From the NCBI GenBank assembly GCA_022496185.1, contig WTXG01000007.1, positions 1 to 64,000 on the forward strand: DNA of 64,000 nt. The letters run 5' to 3'. Position 1 is the stretch's first letter. The number at the start of each line of letters is the position of its first letter. Below the pieces are notes generated by a model. It made no database searches, had not been told where the DNA came from, and saw only the letters and a program-made list of their open reading frames with translations. Both the position numbers and the translations under genes were made by a program. Of the stretch, positions 46,701 to 58,454 are shown in pieces. The stretch is from Multifurca ochricompacta. Lineage: Eukaryota > Basidiomycota > Agaricomycetes > Russulales > Russulaceae.

Positions 46701-48051
46701 TCCTCGTGGTGTCTAATGTGCCTAAGTATCTCGTCAAGATAGAGGAACTGCATGAGCGCTTAGGGCGGAACACGGACCGAAAAGTGAGAGTCCCTCCTTC
46801 GTTTTTGTAGAGTGGATCGACGCATGGCTTTCGCTTTCAAATACTTGTAGTGAACTTCAGGGAAAAACGTCATGAACGGTCTAATATAGAAGAGGGATGT
46901 CCCACGAGAGGGCATCTGCGTTAATTTGCATGGCTTTATCCCTGTGTGACGCACGTGCATGAGGATTGCTATCCCGAACGGGAAAGACTGCGAGCATACA
47001 AGGCCAGGTTCACTATTCCGCGGACATCCAACCCTCTGACCCCCTCAGGCTCCAAATCACCAAGCGCCTGTTCCCTAATGAGATAGTCGAGCAATGCGCC
47101 GATCGAACCCAGCTAAAGAGTCATGGTTCTCACAAAATTTGCCAGGAAACGAGTGTCTCGAGGGACCCACCGCGAAGGGGGACATATCGAGAGTAGCGAA
47201 ATTGCACATACGAACCGAGGCATTCCACCGCTTTAGAGTGGGATTACCTTCGGTGTTCCGTCTTCGTTGCATAAATTCGTACGCATTTTTAGGCTCAGCC
47301 AAATTATCTAGGTCAGGGGGGTCAAGGGTTTCTTCTGGGAGATCAGAAAGCAGTCCTAGAGACAGGACGTTATTGCGCCCTCTCTCCGGTCTAAAATCCT
47401 TTTGTGGGCGTATACGAAAGAAGCCCCCAGAAGCAGCCACTGTAAAGCAAGGTAAATTACCACGGCTTGTATTTAACGCGTTTAAGAGAAATCCATACTA
47501 GAATCACTGCAAAGATCGATGAACCTGTCATCGGCTTTAGAGCTGACGAGGAAAACGTCAGGCGAGACCTGGTTCAGGACTACGCCACAGCTGCCTGAGA
47601 ATGTCAGAAACTCAAGATTTCTTTATGGGACTAACTAGTCTTAGTCAGGTCAAAGCGAGCGCTCTCCTGCGTGTCCTCAAGCACATAGATGAGAGAATTC
47701 ACTGGGTTATAATATGCACAACCGATTCTCCCACTTCAAGGGGAGTAAGACTGCGTGTGAGGGCATATATGCATATATTTGCCTTACGCTGAAAACATGG
47801 CGGCTAGACAAATCTGCTAGTCCGTCGGTGATGCATGGGTGTCAAGTGACAGGGAACGTTGATACGAATAGACGAGAAAGACGCACTTTATCATCGTAGC
47901 TATTATCTTCTAAGGTACCTTCTTTGTCACCCTCCACGAGGCCGTCTGAGTTCCAGCGAACTTTTTTCCTGCTTCTCTCATCCGGGTCCGGAGAATCAGT
48001 AACTGTGCGCGAAAGCGGCTCGTGAGCTATGCCCCGCGGGGTTTGGGACAT
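43769..48051 (-). CDS. MSH5: Meiotic MutS homologue MSH5
   Basis: Subunit of the MSH4-MSH5 clamp that stabilises meiotic recombination intermediates. A long, intron-rich gene. It starts [12 protein letters not shown] at 48051; blocks toward the C-terminus are [60 protein letters not shown] sequence, [17 protein letters not shown], the Walker [18 protein letters not shown] split by an intron, [16 protein letters not shown], Walker [13 protein letters not shown], and ATTHFHELF. The tail after HIVQRAQYV is short and acidic, ending MDRSDE. The absence of an N-terminal mismatch-binding Phe-x-Glu domain fits MSH5 rather than MSH2/3/6. Exon borders in 44700-46000 were only partly resolved, so the model is approximate there. 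Confidence 0.87.
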
Positions 48052-48371
48052 GAGTGAATTGGAGAAATGACAACTGAGAGGCCTGGATTGTAGATGACGC
48101 GACGCGACTCAATTGGCCAGACCACGTGCGCGTGGGATTTAGACCTGAGTGGCTGAGTCGTCGGGGAGCCGCTAGCCCACCCCACCCGATATATTCCCAC
48201 TTGAGTCCCGCAACTTAGCGCCGTCTAGGAAAATACCAGGCCCTGGGAGTCGGCGGTACAAAAAAAGCCAGATAACCTACGCTGGGTGCTTGAAACCAGG
48301 GAAATCGATGATATTCGAAAGCAAAAGGATACGTGCACGACAAGAGGGACCCTAACCCTAAATCCTTGTTT
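48052..48371. other. Intergenic region with telomere-like hexamers
   Basis: At 48350-48361 the sequence CCCTAACCCTAA is two copies of the fungal telomere unit (TTAGGG on the minus strand), next to the PHB2 stop. It is a telobox-like element or chance; no longer array is present. Confidence 0.5.
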
Positions 48372-49744
48372 TTACTTTTTAGTCTTCAACAAATCCTTCG
48401 TGTCGTCGCCCACTACTATAACAAGAATGAGACATGTCAGCTACAGTTTTCGGGGTCTTTCTCAACATAATCTTACCGTTCAACAAGAGAGATTGTGCAT
48501 CGAGCATGACCCTGTTCCCAGAATCAGAAAGTATGGTGGCGATATCCCGGGCGGCCTCCAGTCTCCGTAATTGCAAGAATCCCTTGTTGTTCCGCATAGC
48601 ATCCCCAATCAGCTCAGCGCTCCGCGCCTCACCCTGCGCCCGCACAATAATGGACTGGAAAGGACCAATCGGTGTGACGGCATGTCAACAGAATGACAAA
48701 TACATACCTGCTTCTCCTGGATGGCTTGATCCACAAGGAAGGCGGCTCGAAAAGCGGTTTGCTGCGCAACCTGGAGAACATACTGAGATGGGGACTCCTA
48801 TACTCAAGGCGGCGCACGCTACCTGCTTAGCTTCGACTGCATGTGTGAACTCAGGGGAAAATGCGACATGCGTGATCGATACGTCGTCCAAAACAAGGTT
48901 GAATCGGAGCGCACGGGTCGTGAGGTTCTCCCGCACGAGCCGCGAGACCTGTGTTGCAGTATTCAGCCGGTGCACCAGGCCATGCGATAGCTCAAGACAA
49001 GTTACCATTTCACGTTGCGTTATAAGCTGGCTGGCATTGAACTGTGCCACCACGCTTTTCAAAACCTCGTTCACAATGGAAGGTAATACACGCTCGTCGA
49101 AATCTTGTCCAAGTTCGCGATATATTGTGGGAAGCGCCTGAGGGGATGGCCGAGACAAAACGCGACATGTGATGTTAACCATTTGTAGGTCTTAAAGTCT
49201 TCTGAGCCTCTAACCCGTTGTGAGAAAAGGTCTGGGCTTCCCACCTTTTGTGCCTGTCAAGCTCGCAATACTCCTCGGTTTCGCTCGTATGTCGAACACG
49301 ATGGGAGCCTCAAACCAAGGCATCTGGAACGGGATGGAATGAGCTTTCATTGAGACCTTATGAGTTTGGAGAGCACGTACTCTAAAGTGGGTGCCTTCTC
49401 CATACACATTCTCTGTCACTCCATGAAGCCTGCAAAGCGCAAGTGAAGTCTACGGCGCGGAGCAGGTACGATAACTTGCATACCTGGTATATTTGATAGC
49501 GCGATGACCTCCATCGACTGTATTTTCACAACTAAACTTACTGTCACGAGATACAGGATGAAGGGGGTTGCGTACCGTTGAACAAGCTCGCATTGAGCGC
49601 CAAACCGCCGGCCACGAGAGCAATCGCCAATCCACCTCCTACAAAAAGACTCCTCGGTGAGCCTCCCGGAAAACTTCCACCTCCTTGACTTGCGCGTTGT
49701 AATTGCTGGGCGAATCTGCGGAACGCCTCTTGTTGGTTATTCAT
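48372..49744 (-). CDS. PHB2: Prohibitin 2
   Basis: Subunit of the prohibitin ring in the mitochondrial inner membrane, which chaperones respiratory proteins and regulates the m-AAA protease. Starts [19 protein letters not shown] at 49744. A glycine-rich membrane anchor, [20 protein letters not shown], follows. The PHB domain includes [74 protein letters not shown] and [20 protein letters not shown]. Then come the coiled coil [20 protein letters not shown] and the end [19 protein letters not shown]. About seven exons, all with consistent phase and no frame break, which makes this a good internal control for the frameshifted neighbours. Confidence 0.94.
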
Positions 49745-50014
49745 GACTAACAGTAGAGGAAGTTTGTGTTGTTACGCGAGTCTCAGCGGCATGCGCGGGA
49801 GACAGGGCGGCAATTGCCGTGACATAGTGGACCCCCAGTGACCCTCAGTGAACCCCTTCCCTCTCTCCCCACTCTCCGAGGCCAGGTAACTTTAGCTTAG
49901 CTTTAGAGAGGGCAGGCACTCCCTCGCAACGCCAGCACATAGAATCGGTCTGGTGGGCCCGCCGTTCATGCCTTTAAGTACCTCAACGTTCCGCTCTTTC
50001 TCATCCTTATCGAC

Positions 50015-51292
50015 ATGACTACATTTTCTGATACTTTGAGTGGCATTGTATGTCACTCTGGCCCCATCTCTCCAATTCCATATTCTTTACCTGACCATTG
50101 TTTTGCAGCTTGGCTGGATTTCTATTGCAACATGGTAAGCAGTGTACATTCCATGTTTCGTACATCTGCCTGATGTCACAACTTGCAGGGTCGTCGTATA
50201 CTCACCACAGATTTACGAAAATTTTTCCCTAAAATCAGGGGAAGGCCTCAGCATCGCTTTGTTGTCATTTGGCTCCTCGGTGATCTATGCAACCTCGCAG
50301 GAGCGAGCACCGCTGGCCTTTTGCCGACGGTTGTTATTCTGGCGGATACGTCGTTTCATCTCCGCCTTGTGATTAATGATAAATTTCAACATCTGCCTGG
50401 CAGTATACCCTATGCGACACTGTCCTTCTCATTCAAATCTACTACTACCGTTGGTTGAAGACAGGCACACTGTCGCGCGGCGAGGTCCATCTCGATGGAG
50501 ATACTGGAGAAGTGACGCCACTACTCACTCCGGTACTGGTGTACAAGAATCGGAAAAGAACTTCCTTGAAACGCCACGTATTGGAATACGTCGGCATGGT
50601 TCTTTGCCTCATTGTGGCCGGCGTTGTTGCATGGGCCATCAGCACCAAAATTCAGGGGATAGATTCACGGCCCGAAGAGGTTGTCGAGTGGAAGAGTCAA
50701 CTCATGGGGTACACGAGCGCGATGTTGTACGGTAAGCGCTTCCTCGCACTTTGAGCTGGATTTTGCACTCATGGCACTTCCAAAGTGGGCTCACGTATAC
50801 CCCAAATATGTGAGTTATTGATGGAGCGCCGGGCGAGAAAATTTTCGGCTAAGAGATAATTTCAGTGAAAAACTTTAAAACGCACTGTCATGGTCTTTCC
50901 CCTGGACTTTTTATCTTTGGGATCATGGGAAATTTGACGTATGCTCTGTCCATCTGCGTGTCGTCAATGGAGATGGATCATATGATCGCCAATGCAAGTT
51001 GGTTAGCAGGTAGGAAAATTTAGGCTTTTTAATTCTTTATACCACCGGGGCTGAACGTGGTATGTAATGCAGGGAGCACAGTAACGATATTACTTGATGT
51101 ATTTGTGAGTGAAACAGTTTCAAGTTTTTTTTTTTTTCTTTTAAAAAAAATAAGGAATCTAATAAGAAGAACCAGGTGCTCGGACAATTTATACACTATA
51201 GAAGGAAAGAAAGAGGTAATGGTGGTGGTGTTGGTGGTGTTGGTGATGGTGGTGGAGGAGAAGGAGGGGTTGGTGGAAGGGTTTTAGTTTAG
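50015..51292 (+). CDS. PQ-loop vacuolar amino-acid carrier (Ypq1/Rtc2-like)
   Basis: Seven-helix PQ-loop protein; yeast Ypq1-3 export cationic amino acids from the vacuole. Starts MTTFSDTLSGI at 50015. First PQ loop VVVYSPQIYENFSLKSGEGLS; then VVIWLLGDLCNLAGA; a loop with GDTGEVTPLL; helix YVGMVLCLIVAGVVAWAI; second PQ loop LYVGSRIPQILKNFKT; then GLSPGLFIFGIMGNLTYALSI and NASWLAGSTVTILLDVFV. The last exon adds LGQFIHYRRKERG and a tail of Gly/Val/Glu from a GGT-rich simple repeat, ending at 51290-51292. One base (T in 50258-50260) is missing between SIA and FVVIWLL. Helix count and both PQ motifs make the family call firm; the substrate is inferred. Confidence 0.86.
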
Positions 51293-51879
51293 TATAGATA
51301 GTCGGATGTAACCGATAAAAGGGTAAAAATTGATATCGAACTTTGTTCTAATCTGCCTCGTTGTCATCCTCGTGTTCCTCGTGTCCCATACATTTTTACC
51401 GCGACCACCCACGTTGCAGGTCACCCCCTCGCGCGCTTGCTCTTCTCTGCAGTCCACCGCCGCCCGAACTTGGGCACGCTGTCGGCCTCGTGCGTGTCAT
51501 AATCACTGCACGCAGAATGCCATCCAACCAAGTATTTATCATCGTGAGATATGTCTTGGTATTCCAACCGATCTCTTAAAAAACCCTTCCTCCGCCATCC
51601 CTTCTCCGACGAAAATCCTACAAATATGTGTCCTGCCGCATTTTGAAGCCCACCTCATAACTCTCGAGGTATATACATACCCACTTTCCCCACCTCTTTC
51701 CCTCTCTCATCCTCCTCGTTTCAGTTTAGTCCTCATCCTCTCCCTAGCCTATATCCCCCTCCCCCCTTATTGTGTTTCAGAGCCACGCCCACGACGACCA
51801 CCTCCGTTTTCCCTATTTCTTTCATCACACCCTCATCATGCCTCGTTCTCCCCTAATTTATCCCCCATTTTCCTCGACA
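51293..51879. other. Intergenic / 5' region of F-box gene
   Basis: C/T-rich with several ATG-free frames, including pyrimidine tracts 51690-51740 and 51755-51770. Probably promoter and leader of the next gene. Confidence 0.4.
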
Positions 51880-53808
51880 ATGGATCCCGCCTTCACCTCT
51901 GCATCTCGGGAGGACATCGTCCCAGTGACATCCAAAGTCTCGGCATCTTATACAACTCCGATGACTCAATCTCTTTATCCGTCCATCCACCTCGACGGAT
52001 GAGAGTCCCAGCCGATTTCTTCACCCGGCCATCGGGTACTGCGAGCGTGTCCTGGGCAGAGGGTCCGGTGCAGCTGTAGCACGCAACATCGCCTCTTACT
52101 CTTATAATATACTGCAGACTCAATCGACTCACGCACGCGGTAGCAGCGCTCCGGACACTTCCATCCCGGATCTTCGTGAGGCGCTCTCCAGCCTTGAATC
52201 CAAGATGGCATCTCTGATAAGCGAGCGCGAACGACTCGAAGAAGTCTCGACCAGGCTGTCCGTCTCCAGGCTCCCATCCAACGCCTGCCTAGCGAGCTTT
52301 TGGCCTCCATATTTACCATTGGCGTGCTGGGTTCGGAGGAAGAGGATACCCTTATGTTGTCCAATATCATGCTGGTGTGTCGATACTGGGCGGACGTCGC
52401 GATGAATACCCCTGTCCTCTGGTCCCGTGTTGTGGTAAGCAATCACGTTTCCCTGGACAAGGCCAAGCGGCGACTGTCTCGCTCAAAGTCGGTGCCACTT
52501 CATGTCGACATCAACTTCAGTCCGCAAATGGATGGCAGAGGTGGCACGACAGAAACGATTGTCCACGCCATGGATATCTTGTACCCCTCGATTTGGCGAT
52601 GGAAATCTTTTCAGCTCTCAGTTCCTACCCGACCTCAGGCCCATGCGGCATTGTCGCGTTGCAAGGAGAAGGCACCGATGCTTGAGGTCCTACAGGTCCG
52701 CGTGTTCAATTCCATGCAGGATGACCACTATTCTCCTCCGCCACTCCCTTTGTTTGATGGCCATTTCCCTCGGCTGGCGATATGTTCGTTTAATTCGTTT
52801 AACTTTGGATGGGACCCCAGCATAGTTCGTAGCCTGCGGGTTTTAGAGCTAGGAGGTTACTGGAACAACTTTGCGCCCCCTGTGGATGTCATACTTGACA
52901 TTTTGCGTGCCTCCCCGCAGCTGGAAGAGCTTTCCTTGCGGAACATGTCCGACGTCGACCCGGAAACATGTACTATATATGAACATGAAGCGCACTTGGA
53001 CAAACGCTTCCCGTCACAAATGATTCAGCTACCGCGACTTACCAAGATGACGTTTCATTACTCAGGTATTCAGCGCACGCGGACAATTCTTAGTCAAATT
53101 GCCTTTCCGGCGCTTGAGAAGGTCGCGCTGTGCTATATGGACAACGTGACCACTTTGCTCAATCATCTGAAGCGCCAATCACTGACGTCGCTGCCACTAC
53201 GATACTTAAGAATCGAGGCGTCCTTTTTTGGCGAGCTCGAGTTGGTTAAGCTTCTGAGCCGGACGTCCTCACTAACGACGCTCGAACTTGTGGACGTGGA
53301 GGACGCCTCCTCAAGTCTGATTAAGGTGAGCTACAGTTTCAGTATAATGTCCTTGTCCGAGTTCTTAGACCTAAGTGTACAGAGTCTTTCTGCTCCCTCC
53401 GCGACCACGACCTGGGTCTGTCCCAAACTTGAAACGTTGAACCTCGACGGGTGTACGACGCTCGATTGGGATGCACTTCGGACCTTTGTCGAGTCGCGTT
53501 TACCCGCTCATGTTCGCGCATACCCGCGTCAAGCGGTACCACCGATGCTTACCCTTCCAGCACCAGCTTCCTACTCTGCCCTCACCTTACAGCAACCTCA
53601 CCCGACGCACGCGCTCGCGCTCGCGACCTCGCACGGGCGTTCACACTCGGTTCCGCCAAACGCTTCGAGCTACTCTTGGCCACTGCGCCTCAAGAGCCTC
53701 GACCTCACACGGTGTCACCAGATCAGCAAGGAGATGATACAGTGGTTGAGGTTGTACGTCGACGAGGTCAAGTGCGAGAATATGCGCGGGTCCTGGCAAG
53801 AATCTTGA
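51880..53808 (+). CDS. F-box / leucine-rich-repeat-like protein
   Basis: Agaricomycete F-box protein of the large expanded family. Coiled-coil start ARNIASYSYNILQTQSTHA and SLESKMASLISERERLEEVS, then F-box QAPIQRLPSELLASIFTIG, CRYWADVAMNTPVLWSRV, and a Leu-rich body: LRVLELGGYW, SPQLEELSLRNMSD, LPRLTKMTFHYSG, ALEKVALCYMDN, LTTLELVDVED, KLETLNLDGCTTLDWDAL and LRLKSLDLTRCHQISKEM. These receptors present substrates to SCF ubiquitin ligases. One base is missing near 52259-52262, between STRLS and RLQAPIQ. An in-frame 57-nt GT-AG intron without stops probably lies at 53326-53382. The N-terminus before 52050 is uncertain: MDPAFTSAS at 51880 is in another frame, so the true start may need a splice or a further correction. 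Confidence 0.75.
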
Positions 53809-54298
53809 TTCGTCGACTTTCCCTCAGTTCGGACCCGTCCTATCCTCTTTTCATCTGAAAATCGACAGCACTGTCTGTCTGTCCGTCTGTTTGTCTGTCT
53901 GTCTATGTATCCTGGCCTGTGTTGGCCTCCACCCACACCCCTGACCCACGTACACACCCGAGCGTCGGTGAAGGTTTAAGAAAGTGGTTTGTAATTTGAT
54001 AACAATACCCCGTACTTGATGCTGTCCATATTGAACCTTTTTATTAACTTTATTGTACGATACATAGAGATTTTTAACTTTGACTGTGCCATGCTTTTTT
54101 TTTTCTTAACTAGCAATCAATACACATGTAAACTGCTGTATCTATAATCTCATATCGCACATCACGAACAACCTAACTCCGTCACGTGATCCTATTTAAT
54201 GGGCTATAGAATGATATGTGCGCTGACAACTACAACTACCCTATCGGGGCGAAACTCAGATCCTTGAGCTCAGGGCTCGCTTAGGTACGCCATCATGT
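53809..54298. other. Intergenic region with CTGT repeat
   Basis: A tetranucleotide (CTGT)n tract of interrupted copies lies at 53871-53904, just after the F-box stop. Nothing else recognised. Confidence 0.5.
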
Positions 54299-55606
54299 TT
54301 AGACGGGCTTCCCTCTCTCGGTGGTCCATACGCGTGAAGGCCTTCGTCCCTTTCCAAATCGTTGCTGGGTGTGGCGCATGTTCTCATTGGCTTTGGCGTG
54401 TGCAGCGAGGGCAGCGGCGTTATGGGTAACACGCTTGACAGAGGATCGGTACGGCCCCTCTGTCTTGGCCTTGAGGCCGATACCAAGACGGTCGGATTTG
54501 AGCACGGTAGGCAGGGGCGTCAGGAGAGCAGTCTGAGTCGCGTGTCGATCTCCGGAGGGAGATACAGGAACGGTAGGATCGGGCAATGAGGGAATCTCGC
54601 TGTCATCCTCCCCCTCTTCTTCGTCTTCGGTATCTGAGAGCGTAAGGTCAATCATGGGTGTTTTCCGAACCTCGACGATGTCATCGTCCAGAAGCACTTC
54701 TGCAGTTCGCTCCTGAGAAGGAGGGAGGGGAAGCGTGGGGGTGAGCACAGGTGATGGCAATGTCGATGGGGATGGTGACGGGAATGAGTCTAGCCTCGCT
54801 TTCTTCTTCCTCGTCATTTGCGAAGGCGTCCTTGGGGGTGCGTCATTACCTCGCCTGCTGCCGCTGCCTAGACCCTCACCTTCAGACCACCCCTGGTTCT
54901 GCAGCATGGCCCATCCTTTATTGGATGGGCCAAGGTGGAGGAAGACAGGAGGGCGGAATGGCTGAGAAGTTGGAGGATTGCGTGAGAGGATGTCAGCAAG
55001 GGAGGTTTGACTTGGCCGGAATGTCGCTGGGGCAGATGCAAATTGGGAAATCGCGCGTGAGATGAACCAGTCGCGGCCCCGGTCCTGTCGTGGCAGAAGT
55101 CGAGAAGGTGAAGATAATTGGGAAGGAGTGGCGCTGGCTAAGCCGGTGGAAACCACGGTAGAGGTTGCCTCATCTCCGGGTGAAACACGAGAGGTCGGGG
55201 TAGGTTTCGTGGAACTGGCACCCTGTTACACCATCTCATCAGTCTTTTCCTATACTTTCTGTTACCCCCTGATCCGATCCAGTTGATCACGAACCAGGTA
55301 TCCACCTTGCCGATTGAGAAACCTGTACCAGCTTGCTACATCGTCGTCTGTTGAATCCGTTGCCGTGGCCGTAGTTGTAGGCTGAGTCGATGTAGAGGCA
55401 GCATCCCATTCGCCGTAATATTGTTGGACGGCGGGAACAAACTTTGGGAAGTTCGTTAGACGATTTGACTTGTGAAAACCTGCTGCGGATGGAGATTCGG
55501 TTTGCCATATACTTTCATCTACGGTTTGACCGGTTTCTCTCAATAAACGTTCCTTGTCTACCTCTGGGTCGTAATCAGATCGAATATAATGTGTCACTGT
55601 GGCCAT
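54299..55606 (-). CDS. G-patch domain protein
   Basis: Two exons. Exon 1 (from 55606) starts MATVTHYIRSDYDPEVDKER and ends RFLNRQGGYL with a GTTCGT donor; exon 2 resumes at GASSTKPTPTSR (about 55222) and ends at 54299. The G-patch is LGPSNKGWAMLQNQGWSEGEGLG, with the expected hGxGMLxxxGWxxGxGLG pattern (here NKGWAMLQNQGW). It binds RNA or activates DEAH helicases in related proteins. A long acidic, Pro-rich linker (VEVRKTPMIDLTLSDTEDEE, which looks like a SUMO-interaction motif, IDLTLSDTEDEE) is followed by the conserved C-terminal block GIGLKAKTEGPYRSS and VKRVTHNAAALAAHAK. The frame is intact. The exact partner helicase is unknown. Confidence 0.85.
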
Positions 55607-55684
55607 AGTTGAGTTGAGTAAGCTGTCATGGATTGATTACAAGTGCTTGCATTTGTGCATTGTGCCCAACCACGAGTACAAACT

Positions 55685-58454
55685 ATGTCTCAAGATCAAA
55701 CGTCACCTTCATCTTCAGTTTCACTCATTCCTAAACAACAAATCTCGGACGTTCCCATCAGCATCGGTTATGGTACCATCAAATCCAGTCGCAAGTCGCT
55801 CACTTCGCAAGAAAGATTAGACGCGTACCAAGACAATGAAATCCCGAGAAGTGCTCTTCCAGGTTCTTCAGTGGATAGCCCTAGCACTCTACATCGCGGC
55901 CTACATCCCCGCCAGGTCCAAATGATCGCCATTGCGGGAACAATTGGAACTGGCCTCTTTTTGGGTACAGGGAGATCTCTGGCCCAAGGAGGACCGGCAA
56001 GCATGCTTATATGCTACTCCATTGTCGGGTTCATCGTTTATGTCACCCTCCTTCTACTGGGCGAGATGGCAACCCAGTATCCCGTTGCCGGTGAGTGTCG
56101 CATCATATCTCACTCGCTTGTGGGCGGTCCCGTGTGTGTGTCAGGTGTTCCAAAGAGACTTCCTCACCTTTCGTCCAGCATTAGCATTTAGAGTGCACAC
56201 ATTTTATATGTCATTTGGAAAATCTCGTCTCGTACATTTGGAATTTCGTCTTCGAATGCCTCCTAGCTTTTTTCCGTGACCCGGGTCTCATAGCTCGTGT
56301 CCGGCGCGCCAGGCATTGTTATATATGCGACTAGTAATAAGCCTCTGTACATCACTTAATTTACATTCTACTCTGTCTTTGGTCTTGGTCTGTTCTTCCC
56401 CACTCTGACCTCTCCCACTGTCACATAGGGTCTTTCAACGCTTACGCCACCAGGTTCTTCTCCCCTGCCTATGGATTTTCCCTCTCATGGAACTATTGGT
56501 TTAATGATGCTGTCTCGGTCGCCTCTGACCTCACTGCTGCGCAATTGGTATTAGAATTTTGGAGCGTCCCAAATTCGTGGTTGTTCTGTCTTGCAGTATG
56601 GATATTCCTCGTCTCCGTTAACTCTATTCATGTCAAGGCGTACGGAGAACTAGGTCCGTGTTTATTATCCCTTCTCCTTTCACACAACCTTTCTGACGAC
56701 CTTTGAACAGAGTACTGGCTGTCTTCGCTCAAAGTGATGACAATTGTCCTCTTTATTTTAGTTGGTATTCTCGTCAACGTTGGTGCCAATCGCGAGCACC
56801 GCTTCATAGGTTTCGAGAACTGGAGTATCCCTGGAGCACCCTTCGTAGGAGGTTTTGGTGGATTTGCGCACGTCTTCGTAACGGCTAGCTTTGCATGTGG
56901 GTTATTCACGTCGATTTTGGTCATCGACAGATGGATCTTATCTCTCGGCGCAGATGGAGGGACGGAGAGCTTAGGAATTACGGCCGGAGAAACGAGGAAT
57001 CCAGGCAAGAACATGCCAATAGTTGTAAAGTTTGTATTTTGGCGGTGGGTATTCCAATTGGAAAGGGGTTTCTTGGGCCTCAACTGGCGCACTCTGCAGT
57101 ATCCTTCTTTTTTATCTCTTAACCATCTTACTAATCGGCCTGAATGGTTCGCATTGGCTTATTCACTCGGTTTTTTTGACTTGACATGGAATTTTGGTCT
57201 CAGTTCCCTGGGATTACCCTAATCTCTCCAATAAGAGTGCAACGACATCCCCTTTCACCATCGTTTTCAAGAAATTTGGCTCCAGTGCGGTGTTGATGTT
57301 GCCTCCCCCCCTTCTCGTCTTTAACATTCATTTCGCAGCCACTGCGGCATCCCTCATGAACACTGTCATACTCAGTTCTGTTATTTCTGCCGGCAACCAT
57401 GCGCTTTTTGCCGGTACACGCGTTCTTTACGGGCTCGCCGAAGCTTCTCAAGCCCCATCCCTGTTCGCGAGGACGACGCGCGGGGGCGTACCGCTTCCCG
57501 CGCTGCTCATGACGAGCAGCATCAGCGCGTTGTGCTTCGCCAGCTCGTTCATTGGAAGCGGCCAGCTGTGGGCGTGGCTACAGAATCTTGTCGGCGTGTC
57601 TAACCAGGTACAGTGTGTCTCCTTCATTGCTGTGGGCGGTGCATGCCGTTCGTGTTTAGTTCATGACATTGTGCTAATAAACGTGGCGTGGCGTGGCGTG
57701 ACGTCCAGATCGCTTGGCTATCCATTGGGATTGCTTCGTGGCGCTTCCGCGCCGCGTGGAGAACGCAAGGCCGGCCGCTTTCGGAGATGAAGTTCCGTGT
57801 ACGGTGGACATGGCCATGGGGTCCTCCTTTTGTGGTGCGCACAACCCCCTCTACCTCTTTCTTACCTCGGCTTCAACCCCCTTTTTCTTCACGCGTTTCG
57901 CTGATACGGAGTTTACTAGATTACAGCTGTCTCAGCTATTATACTCAGTGCGTACCCGTCTCTCTTCGTTCTTCCCCCCCCCCCCCCCCCTTCTTGACTC
58001 TTGACTCTTGTGTATTTCAAAACAAATCTCGCTTGCCATCGCTTTTTCCGGAAGACGCTAACTAGAAAACTTGGGTTGTATGGGTCTGATCCACGGTTTT
58101 GCCACGCTCCCTTTTGTTTGGCACTGCGCAGTACAAGGCTGGTCCTCCGTTATACCCCACTTCTCCGCAGTCGACTTCGTGTTGTTATATATTGAGTTGT
58201 TCGTGATGGCGCTTATGTACATCCTCTGGCTGCTCGTCCGACGCGGGCTCCCCCTTTCTGCGCTGTCAATATCATCTCCAGCAGGAACACACCAAGCGCG
58301 ACCATTCTTCGATTTTGTTGATCTAGCGCGTGTAGATCTGTACCATGACGAGCACGAGGACGAGCAGACGGACAAGCACGAGGACGAGGTGCGCGCGCAG
58401 CGTCTGAGTGGTCGCGCAGGCTGGGCCTGGGCACTGTTTTATGCTGTCGTTTAG
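55685..58454 (+). CDS. Amino-acid permease (AAT/YAT family, 12 membrane helices)
   Basis: Plasma-membrane amino-acid/proton symporter. Starts MSQDQTSPSSSVSLIP at 55685. The first helix is preceded by the family motif RGLHPRQVQMIAIAGTIGTG, then LFLGTGRSLAQGGPAS. Other blocks: GEMATQYPVAGSFNAYATRF, SLSWNYWFNDAVSVASDL, SVNSIHVKAYGELEYWLSSLK, SFAYGGTESLGITAGETRNP, FVFWRILLFYLLTILLIGLN, VPWDYPNLSNKSA, LFAGTRVLYGLAEASQAP, and QIAWLSIGIASWRFRAAW. The C-terminal helices end with LLYIELFVMALMYILWLLV and a hydrophilic acidic tail (HDEHEDEQTDKHEDE). Introns at 56897-56953 (57 nt, in frame, no stop) and others give the motif SFAYGGTES, confirming the splice. No frame break was needed. Specificity cannot be inferred. 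Confidence 0.9.

Noticed and set aside
48629..49141. Long plus-strand open frame antisense to PHB2
   Set aside because: It mirrors the conserved prohibitin exon and encodes no recognisable protein; a shadow of codon bias on the other strand.
57970..57990. Poly-C run as a programmed frameshift site in the permease
   Set aside because: The run falls inside an intron between two well-supported membrane-helix exons, so it does not affect translation.
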